DNA of 64,000 bases from Candidatus Sodalis pierantonius str. SOPE (GCF_000517405.1 NZ_CP006568.1:558001-622000); one strand, 5' to 3'; numbered from the stretch's first letter, positions 54,538-64,000 are shown. Made by a program: numbers and translations. The notes: generated by a model from the sequence alone, not told the origin.

Positions 54538-55443
54538 CTAGCCATAACCGTTATCCTTCAGCAACTGTTGACCGGCCGCGCTTTGCATAAAGCTGATGAA
54601 GCGGCGCCCTGCCTGCGCATCGGGGGCATTTTTCAGCACCGCCGCATAGAACACCAGCGGCTGCGTGTGCAGCACTTTCTCTTTACCCGCCGCATCGCGC
54701 ACCGGGAAGCTTACCTTGCTATACCATTGCTCGTTCATATCGGGATTACTCAGATTGATTTCGTCCGGCAGCGTGATATAGGGCAGCTTAGCGGAAATCG
54801 TCGCGCTCTCATAGCCGGAAGCCGCGTCCACCTGTCCGGCTTCCAGCCGGGTCAGCAATCCGCCTTCAGCAAACACCTGTTGCGGGTTTTGCACGTCGCC
54901 GAGGATACGGTGCGCCAAACCGGGCTGATGATAGAAATTTTCCGCCAGCAACAGCGTAAAGACGATGTTTTGCCCCTGCGGATCGCTGACCGGATCGGTG
55001 TGGCCAAAACGCAACCCGGGGCTTTGCAGCACTTTCCACCAGGGTTGCGCGTCCGCTTTGCCCTCTTTGGCGGCGGCCAGCGCCGGCGCAAATTTGCCTT
55101 TCGGATTGTAGGCTATCACCATGCGGGTACTGGCCACCGGCACGGCGCTGTCAATGAGCCCCGCCTGTTTGAGGATATCCATCGGCCCCGGCGTGATGGA
55201 AACAAAGACGTCCGCCACGACTTTTTTCGACACCAGCAGGCGCGCCATGCCGTAAGCACCCTGCCCCCGTCCTTGGTAAGTAAGGTGCTCTTTCTCGGCA
55301 AATGCCGGTCCCAGATGCTTATCCATGACCACGCCCATTGATCCCGCATAGGTCACGCGAATTTCATTCGCCGCCTGCGCCTGCAACGAGAGGAAAATGC
55401 CCAAGGTCCCTGCAAGTACCGTTTTAATTAGATGTCTTTTCAT
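54538..55443 (-). CDS. Molybdate/tungstate-type ABC binding protein, truncated by an amber near its C-terminus
   Basis: Periplasmic receptor of ModA/WtpA type. Start MKRHLIKTVLAGTLGIFLSL, signal peptide ending AQA/ANE near residue 25, then RVTYAGSMGVVMDKHLGPAF and a central VADVFVSITPGPMDILKQAG. TAG at 54538-54540 ends it after KDNGYG; the frame continues only nine codons (LKGGVLYP) to TAA at 54511-54513, so a late CAG-to-TAG change is likely and function may survive. It is the first gene of the operon, downstream of a ModE-like operator. The permease is broken. Confidence 0.82.
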   Translation of the reverse strand: MKRHLIKTVLAGTLGIFLSLQAQAANEIRVTYAGSMGVVMDKHLGPAFAEKEHLTYQGRGQGAYGMARLLVSKKVVADVFVSITPGPMDILKQAGLIDSAVPVASTRMVIAYNPKGKFAPALAAAKEGKADAQPWWKVLQSPGLRFGHTDPVSDPQGQNIVFTLLLAENFYHQPGLAHRILGDVQNPQQVFAEGGLLTRLEAGQVDAASGYESATISAKLPYITLPDEINLSNPDMNEQWYSKVSFPVRDAAGKEKVLHTQPLVFYAAVLKNAPDAQAGRRFISFMQSAAGQQLLKDNGYG

Positions 55444-55453
55444 TGTCTCTGCT

Positions 55454-55483
55454 TATCGTTATATAAAAAGTTATATAACAATA
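55454..55483. promoter_or_regulatory. ModE-like operator upstream of the binding-protein gene
   Basis: The site TATCGTTATAT-(A5G)-TTATATAACAATA contains the perfect 9-bp inverted repeat GTTATATAA/TTATATAAC separated by 4 bp. E. coli ModE binds ATCGNTATATA-N6-TATATAACGAT-type sites. It lies about 10-40 bp upstream of the start codon, where ModE-Mo would block transcription when molybdate is plentiful. Confidence 0.75.
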
Positions 55484-55998
55484 GCGAATTTAATCCCTTG
55501 AAAGCAAGCGGTGTCCGCCGGGATCGCGACGCCTTTCGCGGTCTGAACGCCGTCTCACCTTGCGTCGGGCGATCATCATGCAATAACTCATTGATTGACG
55601 GGTCATTGCCCGCTGTTGGGATGCTGCCTACCCTTAAATTATTGTCAATCATCGCATTGTATTTCCATTCTTTCGCCAGGCGGTGTCGTGAGGTAAGCGG
55701 AGATGTCACCCGTAAGCGCATCGCCCATGCGCCTTCCGCGCTTGCCGAGCATCGACGGTACGCGCGGCGCCCGTTGAGGCGTCACGGCAGCATTCTCGCG
55801 ACACGGATCACGGTCGTGATGGCGCGGGGTCGTGGAGAGACAAGGCAACAACCTTTCCGGTAGGAAACAAAGCAAAATGCACTAACGCATAAACGACAAG
55901 AAAAACGACAAACCTAGGGTCACCCGCGGTCGACGAGACCACGCCGACCGTCATGATAGGGTGGCAATTGACACTTATCCCTAATGAGAGAAACTATT
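55484..55998. other. Intergenic region between the molybdate-type operon and the DUF1471 gene
   Basis: About 515 bp on which I recognise no gene in any frame. It should hold divergent promoters for the two neighbours. Confidence 0.4.
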
Positions 55999-56259
55999 AT
56001 GAAAATGACATTTATTGCCGCGACGGCGCTTATTCTGGCAACCTTTTCGTTCCCCCTGCTTGCTGCGCAGGAAGTCACCTCGCCGCCGCCCGGACAGCAG
56101 CCGATGGGTACCGTTTCCGCCACGACGTAAAGCAGTAGCGTGACCGATTTACAGCAGCAGCTGGAGGCCAAGGCGGATGAGGCGAACGCCTCCTCCTATC
56201 GCATTACTTTCGCTGGCGGCACCGATACCATGAGCGGTACCGCAGAATTGTATAAATGA
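55999..56259 (+). pseudogene. DUF1471 (YhcN/BhsA-type) periplasmic stress protein with an internal TAA
   Basis: ATG 55999 begins MKMTFIAATALILATFSFPL, a signal peptide ending LLAA. The mature part has EVTSPPPGQQPMGTVSATT, then TAA at 56128-56130. The same frame continues SVTDLQQQLEAKADEANASS and YRITFAGGTDTMSGTAELYK to 56259, the complete DUF1471 domain. AAA-to-TAA would explain it. Such proteins answer to stress and biofilm signals. Confidence 0.85.
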
Positions 56260-56269
56260 TCCCCACGAC

Positions 56270-56520
56270 CGGGGCGGGGGATGCTTCCCGCTCCGGTAAT
56301 CCCCTCTCTCGCTGCGGCAAAACGCTCCCTCCTCGACAATCCCCCCCATACGCGGCGGCAAATACATCCCATCAGAGGCAATACCCCCCCCCGCCCGCGA
56401 CGGCAGAAACCCTTATCAGCGACAATGAAACCTTATCGCCCGCTGCGGCCAGGACCTCTCATCCGCGACACTAAAGCCACCCCACCCGCGGGGGCGGTCA
56501 CTCCTCATCCGGTACGGCAA
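56270..56520. repeat. Degenerate ~40-46-bp tandem repeat (five to six units)
   Basis: Units begin near 56271, 56310, 56349, 56395, 56440 and 56486. Each has a GC-rich head (CGCTGCGGC, CGCGGCGGC, CGCGACGGC, CGCTGCGGC, CGCGGGGGCGG), then A-rich/C-rich sequence, then a CTCATC or similar stretch, GCGACA or related, and a C run. The order is similar in all units but identity is modest. No spacers of constant length; not a CRISPR array. Confidence 0.6.
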
Positions 56521-56544
56521 AAAACAGGCCGGTGACTGCGCGCG

Positions 56545-58341
56545 TCATGGCCGCTGCTGATAGTGGAGCAGTGCCACGCGGTGATTACGGTGCACCATAT
56601 CCGCCTTCGGCAGGCCGGGCGGCAGGTCCTGCCCGCGATCCAGCAACAGCAGCAGCGCCACGTCACCCTTATGGCGCATCCGCGCCAGCCACGCGGGAAA
56701 ATCCTCCCGGCTCAGATGACGTCCCTGCGCATCGGCGTAAGTCAAACCGTAGGCTAACTCGTCTTTATCGTCATACATGACGATATCGTTGCGCTCCAGC
56801 TCCCAGGCCAGCGCCGTCGCTACGCCGACATGATTACTGAGCACATAGCGGCTTTGGTTGAGCGTGGTCTCATGACGGCGGATGAATTCCTGCGGCTGAT
56901 TCCCATCAATGACGCGTTGGGGAATGATCTGCCCCACCAACAGGCTAAACAGTAGCGGACAAAGCGCCGCCAGCGCCCAACGGTCCCCCTGTGCCCGTCG
57001 CGACACCGCGGCAAAACACAGCCAACCGGCGAACGCCAGCGTACCGATGACAATGCGCGGCCACTCGCCGGTGGAGTAAATACGCGCGCACGGCAGCATA
57101 CCGCTGCCCGCCAGCAACAGGGCGGCGATGGCGCCCAGCGCAAAGACGGTATTGATATTCGCGTTGGCGTTGAAGACCTTACCCCGCAGCGCGTCGGCGC
57201 ACTCTCGCCCGTGGGCCGCCAGCAGCAACGCCAGCGGCGCCATACACGGCAGGATATAGGTCAGCAGTTTCCCTTTCGCCACGCTGAAGAACAGCAGCGG
57301 CATCACCACCCAGCACAGAAGCAAGAAGCGTTCCGGCTGCGTCTGGCGCGCGCACCAGACCGCGGCCAATGCGCCCGGCAGCAGCCCCAGCCAGGGCAAC
57401 GACCCCAACACCAGCACCGGCAGGTAAAACCAAAGCGGGGCGCTGTGCTGGGCATTTTCCGCGGCGAAGCGCTGAATATGTTCCACCCAAAAAAAGTAGC
57501 GCCAGAAATCCGGCTCCAGTCGCGCCAGCCTCAGCGCCCAGGGCAAATTGACAAGCGCCGCCAACAGCGCTGCCAATGCGCCGTACCCTAACGTTGACTT
57601 AAACTGCCGGTAGTAAAGCGACACCGGCAGGACCGCGATAGCAGGTACCACCAGGGCGAGAAACCCCTTGGTCATAAAGCCCAGGCCGCATGCGAGGCCG
57701 AACACCAGCCAGGCGCAGAATCGCCCCGTCCGGCTGTTGGCGCGCAAGACGAAGACGTGCGCCGCCATGGCGGCGTTAAGCCAGAGGGCGAGCATCGGAT
57801 CCAGCACGCTGTAGGTGCCGACGCCAAACACCAGCAGCAGCGACAGGAATATGAGCGCCGACAGCACAGACTGACGCAGTTGACGCCGCTGCGTCCACGC
57901 CAGACCGAACACCAGCAGCGCGCTTAGCCCGGTACTGAGCACCGAGGCGAATCGCACCGCAAAGTTGGTACTGCCAAACAGCCACTGACCGATGTTATTC
58001 ATCCAGTATCCCGCCAGCGGTTTCTCAAAGTAGCGCAGCCCCAGTAAATGAGGCACCGTCCAGTCGCCGCTGGCCAACATTTCCCGGCTGATTTCGGCGT
58101 AGCGGGTTTCATCGGGCTGCCACAACAGCCTCCCTTCGAGCGGTACCAGATAGGTCAGCACGAAAAACACCGCCAGCAGACCCAGCCAGATCCCGGCCTT
58201 ATCCCCGAAACTTCCCGGCCGGGCGCTACACAGGGAAGGATGAACGGCCGCCGGCACCGCACCGGTGGCGCAAACGCCGGGTTTTCCCCTGCGCCAGACG
58301 ATGTCGCCCCGTTCCCCATCCGTCTTGTATTCGCCGCTCAT
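56545..58341 (-). CDS. arnT: Lipid A 4-amino-4-deoxy-L-arabinose transferase ArnT
   Basis: 598-aa GT83 membrane enzyme that moves aminoarabinose from undecaprenyl phosphate to lipid A and so lowers binding of cationic peptides. Motifs: LLWQPDETRYAEISREMLAS, LRYFEKPLAGYWMNNIGQWL, VMTKG-like GFMTKGFLALVVP, EHIQRFAAENAQHSAPLWFY and MPLLFFSVAKGKLLTYILPC. About 12-13 hydrophobic segments, then a periplasmic C-terminal domain. The N-terminus is ~50 residues longer than in E. coli. ATG overlaps the arnC stop (ATGA). Intact, though arnC is broken and arnBAD are not in the window. Confidence 0.93.
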   Translation of the reverse strand: MSGEYKTDGERGDIVWRRGKPGVCATGAVPAAVHPSLCSARPGSFGDKAGIWLGLLAVFFVLTYLVPLEGRLLWQPDETRYAEISREMLASGDWTVPHLLGLRYFEKPLAGYWMNNIGQWLFGSTNFAVRFASVLSTGLSALLVFGLAWTQRRQLRQSVLSALIFLSLLLVFGVGTYSVLDPMLALWLNAAMAAHVFVLRANSRTGRFCAWLVFGLACGLGFMTKGFLALVVPAIAVLPVSLYYRQFKSTLGYGALAALLAALVNLPWALRLARLEPDFWRYFFWVEHIQRFAAENAQHSAPLWFYLPVLVLGSLPWLGLLPGALAAVWCARQTQPERFLLLCWVVMPLLFFSVAKGKLLTYILPCMAPLALLLAAHGRECADALRGKVFNANANINTVFALGAIAALLLAGSGMLPCARIYSTGEWPRIVIGTLAFAGWLCFAAVSRRAQGDRWALAALCPLLFSLLVGQIIPQRVIDGNQPQEFIRRHETTLNQSRYVLSNHVGVATALAWELERNDIVMYDDKDELAYGLTYADAQGRHLSREDFPAWLARMRHKGDVALLLLLDRGQDLPPGLPKADMVHRNHRVALLHYQQRP

Positions 58342-59284
58342 GACGATATCTCGCCGAGCGCGGCCGGTGACGCGCCCACAACCTGCCGGATAACCGCACC
58401 GGGTCGATCGCGCAGGATCTGGTAGATGCGGCCGAGATACTCGCCGAGCAGCGCCAGAAGCTGTGCCCCGACGAAGGTGAAGAGAAAGGCGAAAAGCGTA
58501 AACACGCCGTCCCCGGCCCAGACCTGGCCCAGCAGCAGCATACCCAGCCCCATGCAGAATTCGGCCAGGGCGACGATACCGCCGATAACGCTAAGCAAAC
58601 GCAGCGGGGCGGTAACCAGCGTCTCGGCCAGATCGCACAGACGGTGAAAGCCGCTCAGGGTTCTGCCACCTAACGTGCCGTGCTTTCGCAGCGCGTGGCT
58701 TATCTCTATATCGGTAATGCGCTCGGTCAATCTGTTCGACAGGATGGGAACGATGCCGCGCTCGCGACTTTGCAGCAGCGCCGTGACGATGGGCCGACGA
58801 TAGGCGCGCAGTGCACAGCCATAGTCCGCCGTGCTTTTACCGGTGACGCGACGGATAATCCCGTTCACCGCAAAAGAGGCCAGCCGTCTCGGCGGTTGGC
58901 ACGAATTGCGCCTACGATGTCATAGCCTTCGCTGGCAATGCTCACCATGCGCGGAATCTCTTCCGGCGGCGACTGCAGATCGGCGTCGAGGGTGATGATC
59001 ACCTCTCCCCGCGCCTGGCTGAAGCCGGCCATGATGGCCGGGTGTTGCCCATAATTACGGTTGAGCAGCACCGCCACAAACCGACTGGCGGGCGCCTGGG
59101 CGGCGGCGCGCAACAGCGCGGAGGTGCCATCGCGGCTACCGTCATCCACCAGGATCATTTCGTAGGGCAGCCCAAGCTGGCGACAGGCGGCCTCGGTGCG
59201 CAGCAGCAGCGCCGGCAGGTTTTGTGCCTCGTTGAAAAGCGGAATGACGACCGAAACCGAGCTCAAACGCGCGACGTTAGACAC
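58338..59284 (-). pseudogene. arnC: Undecaprenyl-phosphate aminoarabinose glycosyltransferase ArnC-like, frameshifted
   Basis: GT2 enzyme loading formamido-arabinose onto undecaprenyl phosphate. GTG 59284 (VSNVARLSSVSVVIPLFNEA) follows GGAG. The N-terminal half has ILVDDGSRDGTSALL, LLNRNYGQHPAIMAGFSQAR and ITLDADLQSPPEEIPRM. Near 58890 the frame breaks after RANRRD; RLASFAVNGIIRRVTGKSTA and DYGCALRAYRRPIV continue in another frame to 58338. Two C-terminal membrane helices remain (GMGLGMLLLGQV region and LFAFLFTFVGAQL). Somewhat divergent from E. coli ArnC, so ArnC-like is safe. Confidence 0.82.
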
Positions 59285-60032
59285 CTGCCTGCTCCTGCAA
59301 TGGCCAAAGGCGCCCAAAGTGCGACGCCCTATTATTTCCGTTGTCGGTCATGAGGGAAGAAAAAGACGGATAGAAGCTCACGGCAGTTACCCTATAAATA
59401 TCATATTTCCGGGCACTATAAATCCTGACTCCTTAACGAAGAATAAACACCAAAAGGATCCGTTTAATATTGTACAGCGTTTATAGGGATTATTCCCGCC
59501 CTGTCGCACATAAAAATAATCCCGCACCACAAGGATATTAAAAAGGATAGTCATTGGCGGATATTGGCGATGGTAGTTCGCCAACCGCGGCCGGCGCCAT
59601 GAGATATCCGCGGATTAAACGGGGTATAATGGCAATGTCATCTCGCCTATTATTGATGGAAAGCAACATTATTCTGACGTGGTGTTATTTATTACTGTAA
59701 TTGAATAAAAGAGGTTTAATGATCCCGGGCCAAAACTATTTTTCACCCTCGCTGGTCGCGTTTTCCGTCTTCGTAAACATATCAATCTCCCGCCGGCGGC
59801 GTTTACTCTCTTATTCCCACGGGCGCCCCTTGCCCGCGCGGTGCGACCACGGGAGCAGTGACGCGCACGTTCACCCGTGAAGACGCTCCGGCAAGCCTAT
59901 TTGCCACCGGGCGACGGGAAAACGCCCCCCTCACGGTTGCGGCTAAATTGGAAGCGCTTTGCGGCTGCGGCCAACCCTGCCGCCTGCGGCCTGACTCGGC
60001 AGGGGAACGACGCCGGGGGAGCGATGTGGACA
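59285..60032. other. Intergenic region with a possible MHYT-protein remnant
   Basis: About 750 bp. 59285-59700 is AT-rich and probably holds the arnC promoter. At 59719-59790 a frame behind AAAGAGG starts MIPGQNYFSPSLVAFSVFVN, similar to the beginning of MHYT-domain signalling proteins, but it degenerates after about 24 residues. Nothing else recognised to 60032. Confidence 0.35.
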
Positions 60033-60527
60033 TCAAGGCCGCGGCACAGCCGGTTTGCCGTCGTGCTCGCCGAAAGGCAGGTCGGGATAATCCAACCAGC
60101 GGTCGGCGCGGCGCGCTTCATACTCGGGGTTCATGGGGTAGCGGATCCGGTTCTCCGGCTTGTCGGCCTCCCCCACCACCAGCAGCATCACATCGTCTGC
60201 GGTGTTATTAATGAAGGTATGGCAAATTCCGGTACCGGCCGGCAACCCGACCACATCACCCGGCGACAGAGGGTATAGCTCCCCGTTTAGCCAGACGTCG
60301 GGATTGCCCGCCAGGACATAGACGAATTCCTCTTCCTGGCTTTCCGCGTGGGGATAGGTGCTGCGCCGCCCGGGGGGCAAACGCTCATGGTGGATGCCGA
60401 TACGCGTCAGCCCCAGCGCCCGCCCGAGCGGCGCACCGAAGCTGAAACGTTCGTTATCGCCTTCATAGGTGTCGTTGCCATCGTCTTCTAATTCTTGCCA
60501 GTGGCGGATAAAGTCGGGTCGTGTCAT
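60033..60527 (-). CDS. Cupin-domain protein
   Basis: 164 aa starting MTRPDFIRHWQELEDDGNDT. The cupin core shows IHHERLPPGRRSTYPHAESQ, EEEFVYVLAGNPDVWLNGEL, YPLSPGDVVGLPAGTGICHT and a later NNTADDVMLLVVGE, that is two metal-binding His in the first motif (H-x-E) and His in the second. Likely cytosolic; substrate unknown. Intact. Confidence 0.85.
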   Translation of the reverse strand: MTRPDFIRHWQELEDDGNDTYEGDNERFSFGAPLGRALGLTRIGIHHERLPPGRRSTYPHAESQEEEFVYVLAGNPDVWLNGELYPLSPGDVVGLPAGTGICHTFINNTADDVMLLVVGEADKPENRIRYPMNPEYEARRADRWLDYPDLPFGEHDGKPAVPRP

Positions 60528-60571
60528 TGATGATACCGATGAGCTGACGACCCGAATGACGGATCGACAGA

Positions 60572-61006
60572 CTACTGAAGTCGCGGGTTACTTACCAGCA
60601 CGTAGCGGCCGGCGCCAAGCAGCATAATAATAATGCCGCCCATGAAGTATAGCGCTTCCGTTTCCAGCTTCCAGGCGCCGACCTGCGTACGGGTAAAGAA
60701 ATCGGCGGTATGCACCAGCAGGGTCGCGACCACTAAATTGACGGCGTAAATCAGCGCGGCGGGACGGGTCATGAAACCAATGAGTATCATCAGTGGCGTC
60801 ACGATTTCACCGATATAGGCGCCATAGGCGATGAACGCCGGCAACCCGTGCTGTGCCAGTAGGCCGCCGATCCAGCCCACGCCGTGCTGCAATTTGAACG
60901 CGCCGTGAAACAGCATGAGGATCCCGAAAGTCAGGCGCAGTAACAACTTGGCGAAGTCAGGATGGTCGGACAGCCTGGAAAAACCGTTATTCAGGGAAGC
61001 GAACAT
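60572..61006 (-). CDS. DoxX-family membrane protein
   Basis: 144 aa with four hydrophobic segments: LLLRLTFGILMLFHGAFKLQ, GLLAQHGLPAFIAYGAYIGE, PLMILIGFMTRPAALIYAVN and YFMGGIIIMLLGAGRYVLVS. This is the DoxX/YphA-type layout. Associated in other bacteria with redox or thiosulfate handling; exact role unknown here. Intact. Confidence 0.82.
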   Translation of the reverse strand: MFASLNNGFSRLSDHPDFAKLLLRLTFGILMLFHGAFKLQHGVGWIGGLLAQHGLPAFIAYGAYIGEIVTPLMILIGFMTRPAALIYAVNLVVATLLVHTADFFTRTQVGAWKLETEALYFMGGIIIMLLGAGRYVLVSNPRLQ

Positions 61007-61141
61007 GGGAGATACCGCTCATAGGATTTACAGTAAAAAACAATCCTAACGATAAAGAGTATCAATCTCCAATCAAATTCCTTGACTAAGTTCTTCGAAT
61101 AAATGCGCCGACAGCGGCGCCGATGGGGTAGGTTCGAGACA

Positions 61142-61645
61142 TTATTGCGGACGCTGCTGACGTTTGATGTCTTCCAGTTGACGGGAAATATCCGCCAATT
61201 GCTCTTTAATCGAGGTAACGATATCGCCTTCCAGGTAATCAATTTTATCGTGCTGCGCGTACATTTCCAGATTCGATTTTACGTTAACGTTAGAGGCGAT
61301 TTCCGCTCGATAGCGATCCACTTCCCCCTCCCTTTTCTGGCTCATCATAATCGCCGGCGCGGTATAGGCCGCCTGGAAGGATAAAAATAAATTCAGCAGG
61401 ATAAAGGGGTACGGATCGAAGCCGCTTTTGCCCATCAGCAAGTTATAACCGGTCCAGCCAATAATGATGATGGTCTGGATAATAATAAAGGTCCAGGTCC
61501 CAATCACCGCGGTAATGGTATTGGCCATGCGCTGGCCCAAAGTCCGTGGCGCGATGGCATCTGAAGAAGGCATTAATAACGTTGCATGCTCACTGCGACT
61601 GCTCGTCCGTAATTCTTCAAGCTGTTTTTTTGATTTGGCGTCCAT
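61142..61645 (-). CDS. DUF1003 membrane protein
   Basis: 167 aa. GQRMANTITAVIGTWTFIII and LLNLFLSFQAAYTAPAIMMS are the two membrane helices typical of DUF1003; KREGEVDRYRAEIASNVNVK and a C-terminal coiled coil (KEQLADISRQLEDIKRQQ) follow. Function unknown. Intact, preceded by an AT-rich promoter-like region (61646-61740). Confidence 0.85.
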   Translation of the reverse strand: MDAKSKKQLEELRTSSRSEHATLLMPSSDAIAPRTLGQRMANTITAVIGTWTFIIIQTIIIIGWTGYNLLMGKSGFDPYPFILLNLFLSFQAAYTAPAIMMSQKREGEVDRYRAEIASNVNVKSNLEMYAQHDKIDYLEGDIVTSIKEQLADISRQLEDIKRQQRPQ

Positions 61646-61902
61646 GGTGGCATCCCTGGTTAAATGTATTTTATTGATAATATTGATTATTATTTAAAAT
61701 AAAGTATAAATGACTTCAACAAATTTGCCACTTTTCCGCCGAGGAATTGTATATATATTTGTTTCCGTTGCCTATTATGACATTAAAAATTCACAGGTTA
61801 TCGGTTATTTTTCTTAAGCCAGCACGAAAACCCGCCGGCGGTTTTTTATGCAGAATTCATGGTAGAGTTGAGCCTAGGTAACCCTTTGCAGAGGTGACGG
61901 CA

Positions 61903-62544
61903 ATGGAAAAACGCTGGTCAGATGTAGACCGTTATATCGCGGCAAAACTGATTCCTGACGATCCCGTGTTCAGCCAGACGCTGGCAGCCAACCAGCGCGC
62001 CGGGCTGCCGGCGCAGGATGTCGCCCCCAATCAGGGGAAATTTTTGCATATTGTGGCGCTGATGATTCAGGCCCGGCGCATATTGGAAATCGGCACGCTC
62101 GGCGGTTACAGCACCCTTTGGCTAGCGCGGGCGCTGCCGCCGTCAGGCCGGATTGTGACGCTTGAGGCCAACGCCCGCCATGCCGAGGTGGCGCGGGACA
62201 ACCTCCGACGGGCCGGCGTCCTCGACCAGGTCGAACTGCGTACGGGTCCGGCGCTGGCCAGCCTACCGACGCTGACCGGGCCGTTCGATTTGATTTTTAT
62301 TGATGCGGACAAACCCGCCAATCCCGAATACCTGGCCTGGGCCATTAAACTATCCCGCCCGGGCACGGTCATTATCGGCGACAATGTGGTGCGCGAAGGG
62401 GAACTGGTAAATGCGCACAGCAAGGATGAACGGGTCCAGGGCGTGCGGCGATTTTTTGACCGGCTTGGGGAAGATTACCGGCTTATCTCCACCGCGCTAC
62501 AGACGGTGGGCAGCAAAGGTTGGGACGGTTTCAGCCTGACCTGA
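61903..62544 (+). CDS. O-methyltransferase (caffeoyl-CoA type)
   Basis: 213 aa from ATG 61903 with GAGG upstream; GTG 61894 is an alternative. The SAM-binding motif is RILEIGTLGGYSTLWLARAL, then VTLEANARHAEVARDNLRRA, and the metal-binding IFIDADKPANPEYLAWA with VIIGDNVVREGE. Belongs to the cation-dependent catechol-type methyltransferases (YrrM-like). Substrate unknown. Intact. Confidence 0.9.
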   Translation: MEKRWSDVDRYIAAKLIPDDPVFSQTLAANQRAGLPAQDVAPNQGKFLHIVALMIQARRILEIGTLGGYSTLWLARALPPSGRIVTLEANARHAEVARDNLRRAGVLDQVELRTGPALASLPTLTGPFDLIFIDADKPANPEYLAWAIKLSRPGTVIIGDNVVREGELVNAHSKDERVQGVRRFFDRLGEDYRLISTALQTVGSKGWDGFSLT

Positions 62545-62571
62545 GTGCGCTAAGCGCTCCGCACGCGGCGC

Positions 62572-63284
<713 letters not shown>

Positions 63285-63288
<4 letters not shown>

Positions 63289-64000
63289 AACGTCACCGCC
63301 TGTTCATCGGTGCCCAGATAGGCCGCAATAACCCGCGGGTCTTTTTGCACCTCCTGCGGCGGCCCCCGCTGGCGATGACGTCGCCGTGATCCAGCACGAT
63401 AACCTGATCGGATATGTTCATCACTATGCCCATATCATGTTCAATCAACAATACGGTCATACCGTGATCATCGCGCAGCGTGCGGATAATACGGCTCAGC
63501 GCGCACGTTTCCACCGGGTTTAAGCCGGCCGCCGGTTCATCGAGGCAAATCATCTCAGGCCCGGTACACATCGCGCGGGCGATCTCCAGCCGCCGCTGCT
63601 GACCATAAGACATCTCGCCCGCCAACCGGTTGGCGCAGCTGACCAAATCCACCACCTCCAGCCAGTAAAAGGCGCGATCCAGCGCCTGGCTTTCCGCGCG
63701 GCGATAGGCTGGCGTATTTAATACCCCGGCCAACAGATTGCGGTTAATCTGCATATGCTGCGCCACCAGTAGGTTCTCCACCACCGACATCTCGCGGAAC
63801 AGGCGGATATTCTGGAAGGTGCGCGCCAGACCGGCGCGATTGACCAGATGGGTGCCGCCGAACATTTTATAAAATAGCCGCCTGCCGAGCCGGGTGGAAT
63901 GAAACCCGTCCGCCAAGCGCAGTCTCTCCCCCAACACCTTAATGACATTGATGCGCCGCCGCCGGGTGTTAAGCATGATCTGTCCGCCGCTGGCCCGATA
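63285..64000 (-). pseudogene. livG: Branched-chain amino acid ABC importer ATPase LivG/BraF-type, partial and frameshifted
   Basis: Runs off the right edge, so start and Walker A are outside. Visible are NVIKVLGERLRLADGFHSTR, FGGTHLVNRAGLARTFQNIR, LAGEMSYGQQRRLEIARAMC and ICLDEPAAGLNPVETC, then LLIEHDMGIVMNISDQVIVL. The insert before FGGTHLVNRAG is found in the Pseudomonas BraF type rather than E. coli LivG. Near 63365 a G run has changed by one base; the proper tail GPPQEVQKDPRVIAAYLGTD lies in the next frame and would end at 63285 overlapping livF. Only the last ~25 residues are altered. Confidence 0.85.

Noticed and set aside
54568..55341. 257-codon plus-strand frame opposite the binding-protein gene
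   Set aside because: Shadow; the minus strand has signal peptide, ModA-like motifs and an operator.
56270..56520. Possible CRISPR array
   Set aside because: Units are degenerate, not separated by unique spacers of constant length, and no cas genes are near.

Overview
The window looks like a chromosome segment of an insect-associated gammaproteobacterium of the Sodalis lineage. Gene content and order are enterobacterial: yliI-gstB-dacC, ybjM-grxA-rimK-ybjN-potFGHI-ybjO-rlmC-artM, dgkA, and an arnC-arnT pair. A large share of these genes carry fresh single lesions such as one frameshift, one in-frame stop, or an IS insertion. There are six insertion sequences of only two types: three 1315-bp IS256-family copies and three 1055-bp IS903/IS5-type copies. 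From memory, this IS load and freshness of decay fits a recently host-restricted symbiont such as the weevil symbiont Candidatus Sodalis pierantonius. The genus-level call is inference; no search was run.

Layout. 1-18.0 kb is chromosomal backbone. It holds the 3' part of yliI, gstB split by an IS256-type element, intact dacC, sdaC with one internal TGA, and an IS903-type element. The E. coli-like ybjM-to-artM block follows. In it the putrescine importer potFGHI and ybjN are intact, but ybjM, grxA, rimK, ybjO, rlmC and artM are all damaged, and nfsA, ybjC and artJ are missing.

18.5-49.2 kb is a defective contractile-tailed prophage bounded by IS copies. Its late genes run leftwards on the minus strand. 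In transcription order they are an unknown gene, holin, SAR endolysin, Rz/Rz1 spanins, two small genes, TerS, TerL, DUF1073-type portal, head morphogenesis protein, DUF2213 protein, cement protein, DUF2184-type capsid, DUF4054 protein, head-fibre-like protein, gp10-like protein, neck proteins, sheath, tube, tail chaperone with a -1 slippery site, tape measure with a muralytic domain, baseplate genes, and an IS-truncated tail fibre. To the right are an IS256-type copy abutting an Asn-type tRNA, a coiled-coil DUF1640 protein, an Ash-like ORF, BRO-type and Rha-like antirepressors, small early genes, and a helicase cut off by an IS903-type copy. At least nine phage genes are lesioned, so the prophage should be unable to form virions. 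Lysis and regulatory proteins may still be made.

50.2-64 kb returns to chromosome. It begins with an IS-truncated leucine-rich-repeat protein resembling type III effectors. Then come dgkA, a broken P-loop kinase, a PanS-like transporter, and a molybdate-type ABC importer whose binding-protein gene is preceded by a ModE-like operator. After that lie a broken DUF1471 stress protein, a degenerate ~45-bp tandem repeat, arnT with a frameshifted arnC, cupin, DoxX and DUF1003 genes, an O-methyltransferase, and broken livF/livG-type ATPases running off the right edge.

Notable signals: ten genes are each interrupted by a single in-frame stop, seven of them amber (TAG). One inferred A-to-T change at the TerL/portal overlap damages both genes. 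IS copies lacking target duplications mark deletion breakpoints on both sides of the prophage. No CRISPR array, rRNA operon or replication origin was seen.
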